A stretch of DNA of 56,305 bases from SAR202 cluster bacterium (GTDB lineage: Bacteria > Chloroflexota > Dehalococcoidia > Lucifugimonadales > Lucifugimonadaceae), in the NCBI GenBank assembly GCA_008373165.1, contig RQOU01000118.1, positions 1 through 56,305 on the forward strand. The letters run 5' to 3'. A program made the translations under genes and the position numbers. Below the pieces are notes generated by a model that was not told the DNA's origin, searched no databases, and saw only the letters and a list, made by a program, of their open reading frames with translations. Shown here piece after piece: positions 55,167-56,305 of the stretch (position 1 is the stretch's first letter; each line of letters opens with the position of its first letter).

Positions 55167-56168
55167 TCATTGGTGCGATGATTTGTAATGCGCTGCAAGA
55201 AGGTCTTCCCCAAAATCATGTGTGAAATCACGCAACACCGAATGAATATGGTTGGCACCGTTTTGTGTATTGTCATATTCAATGAGGAATCGGGGATGTC
55301 GAATGGCGTAATAATGACCCTGACCAGCCTCTGACGGACCCGCCCACGCGAAGGTTGTGTTATCAAACCCTGAAGCTTCAAGCTCTTTCCAATAATTTGA
55401 TGCAAGATCGTCAGCAGAGCGAGTAACGTAGTGCCTTACAATCTGCACAAGCTGGGTACGTTGTGAATCACTCAAAAAATCGAATCCAATCCCGGATGGG
55501 ACGATATTCGGATCTACAGACCTGATATTGGTACTCAATATATCTGCTGGAGCAACGGGATCTACAACCGCCAACTTAGCCTGATCTCCATCAAGAGACA
55601 TCAGTAAAGATCGAGCCCAATCTTCCTCCTCTGGCAGGGTGCGTTCTCCTTTACGCTCACCATGCTGAATGACAGCCGGGTTTGCACCGAAGAAAAGTGG
55701 AAGTATTGATACCTCTTCACCGTTTACGATATTTGCAGAAAGAGCTATATGGTGCCCTCCAACTCTGAATCCCCAGGGTTCCTCAACGCTACCTGGAACG
55801 CCAAAAACACTGAACCAGTAACGTTCCGGAGAACGCTCCCACTGCGAAACATTCTTACTAATGCCTTCCCATTCCCCAAGAATTGTCTCTAGCTCAATAA
55901 TTCGATGTGCCGTAGCCAAACCCCGTTCGCTATAACCCGTTTCCATCAATACAAAAGCCGCATCGCGTTGTTCATTGGACATGTCGCTTACGAGTAACCC
56001 ATTACGATCAATAGGCGTGTAAGCCCACTCATAACGCTCATGCCCAGCAAATTCAAACGATGCGGTTCGACGTTGCGCATCATCCAACGAATCAAGGAAA
56101 GCCTTTGCAGCTATGGTCATTCGTTCTACTGCATCAGAAGCTACAGATGAAATCGTTTTCGTGGCCAT
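55167..56168 (-). CDS. DUF3500 domain protein
   Basis: About 333 residues matching the DUF3500 pattern: SLDDAQRRTASFEF near residue 30, ERYEWAYTPIDRNGL, SERGLATAHRIIELE, ERYWFSVFG and WGFRVGGHHIALS, then AWAGPSEAGQGHYYAIRHPRFLIEYDNTQNGANHIHSVLRDF. The many His, Glu and Trp residues suggest an enzyme, but the family has no known function. The ATG at 56168 with GAGG 7 bp upstream is preferred to a start 14 residues earlier. No signal peptide is seen. The last 95 bp of the window upstream hold no recognised feature. Confidence 0.85.
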   Translation of the reverse strand: MATKTISSVASDAVERMTIAAKAFLDSLDDAQRRTASFEFAGHERYEWAYTPIDRNGLLVSDMSNEQRDAAFVLMETGYSERGLATAHRIIELETILGEWEGISKNVSQWERSPERYWFSVFGVPGSVEEPWGFRVGGHHIALSANIVNGEEVSILPLFFGANPAVIQHGERKGERTLPEEEDWARSLLMSLDGDQAKLAVVDPVAPADILSTNIRSVDPNIVPSGIGFDFLSDSQRTQLVQIVRHYVTRSADDLASNYWKELEASGFDNTTFAWAGPSEAGQGHYYAIRHPRFLIEYDNTQNGANHIHSVLRDFTHDFGEDLLAAHYKSSHQ

Positions 56169-56305
56169 CACTATTCCTCGCTTTTTTAACTTCTGCAAGA
56201 ACAAACTCAAATATGAATTAGGGATATTTTGTCATTGCCATCTTAATTCAAAGAGACAATTAAATGAACACCATATTGACAATATTACCCACCCCACACG
56301 CCGAA

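Overview
The window reads as a chromosomal segment of a free-living, probably marine, Chloroflexota bacterium of the SAR202 type. This is an inference from gene content and not a phylogenetic test. The clues are a high density of oxidative catabolic families (molybdenum hydroxylase, Ldh-type dehydrogenases, mandelate-racemase-type enolase superfamily, SMP-30 lactonases, RraA-like protein), a double-length ThyX-like protein, moderate to low GC by eye, and tightly packed housekeeping genes. I saw no insertion sequence, phage gene, CRISPR array, rRNA or tRNA.

Layout. 1-2752: a molybdenum hydroxylase cluster (end of an FAD subunit, the 2Fe-2S subunit, XdhC and MocA); the large subunit is not in view. 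2890-7399: an M24 peptidase-like protein converging on two tandem Ldh-family dehydrogenases, then an ornithine-cyclodeaminase-family gene. 7441-14392: thiamin salvage (thiD, a TenA lacking the usual active-site Cys, and a ThiXYZ-type ABC importer behind a TPP riboswitch), interrupted by a forward block of a HAD dehalogenase and two SMP-30 lactonases. 14520-18175: a SirB1-like protein, a 40-residue zinc-ribbon peptide, and an LppX/LprG-like lipoprotein followed 3 bp later by a 14-TM MFS exporter. 18172-25638 (minus): the ThyX-like gene, pdhC, rsgA, pdhB, pdhA and folD. 25799-31020 (plus): acpS, nnr, coaX, coaBC, a small unknown gene and an RraA-like gene. 31034-41805 (minus): valS behind a T-box leader, an unknown gene, polX, secA, prs, an enoyl-CoA hydratase, and a gene that ORF callers split. 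41897-56210: MFS transporters, ispH, two enolase-superfamily genes, a DUF192 lipoprotein, a long divergent iPGM, an SDR, fhs, a double zinc ribbon and a DUF3500 protein.

The most notable item is at 41458-41805 (minus). It encodes an ArsC/Spx-family thioredoxin-fold protein that is intact except for one in-frame TGA, which sits exactly at the first cysteine of the CxxC redox motif. A stem-loop with a GUC apical loop and a bulged U starts 12 nt after the TGA, as in bacterial SECIS elements. This is a strong selenoprotein candidate that standard gene calling misses.

Other points to check are a PolX whose polymerase metal ligands are replaced while its PHP nuclease looks intact, an apparent counterpart of the mycobacterial LprG-P55 lipid/drug export pair, and the two RNA switches (T-box for valS, TPP for the pyrimidine importer). 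Metabolically the segment links one-carbon metabolism (folD, fhs, ThyX-like), CoA and ACP maturation (coaX, coaBC, acpS), pyruvate oxidation (pdhABC, which needs ThDP from the thiamin salvage genes) and oxidation of diverse organic acids.
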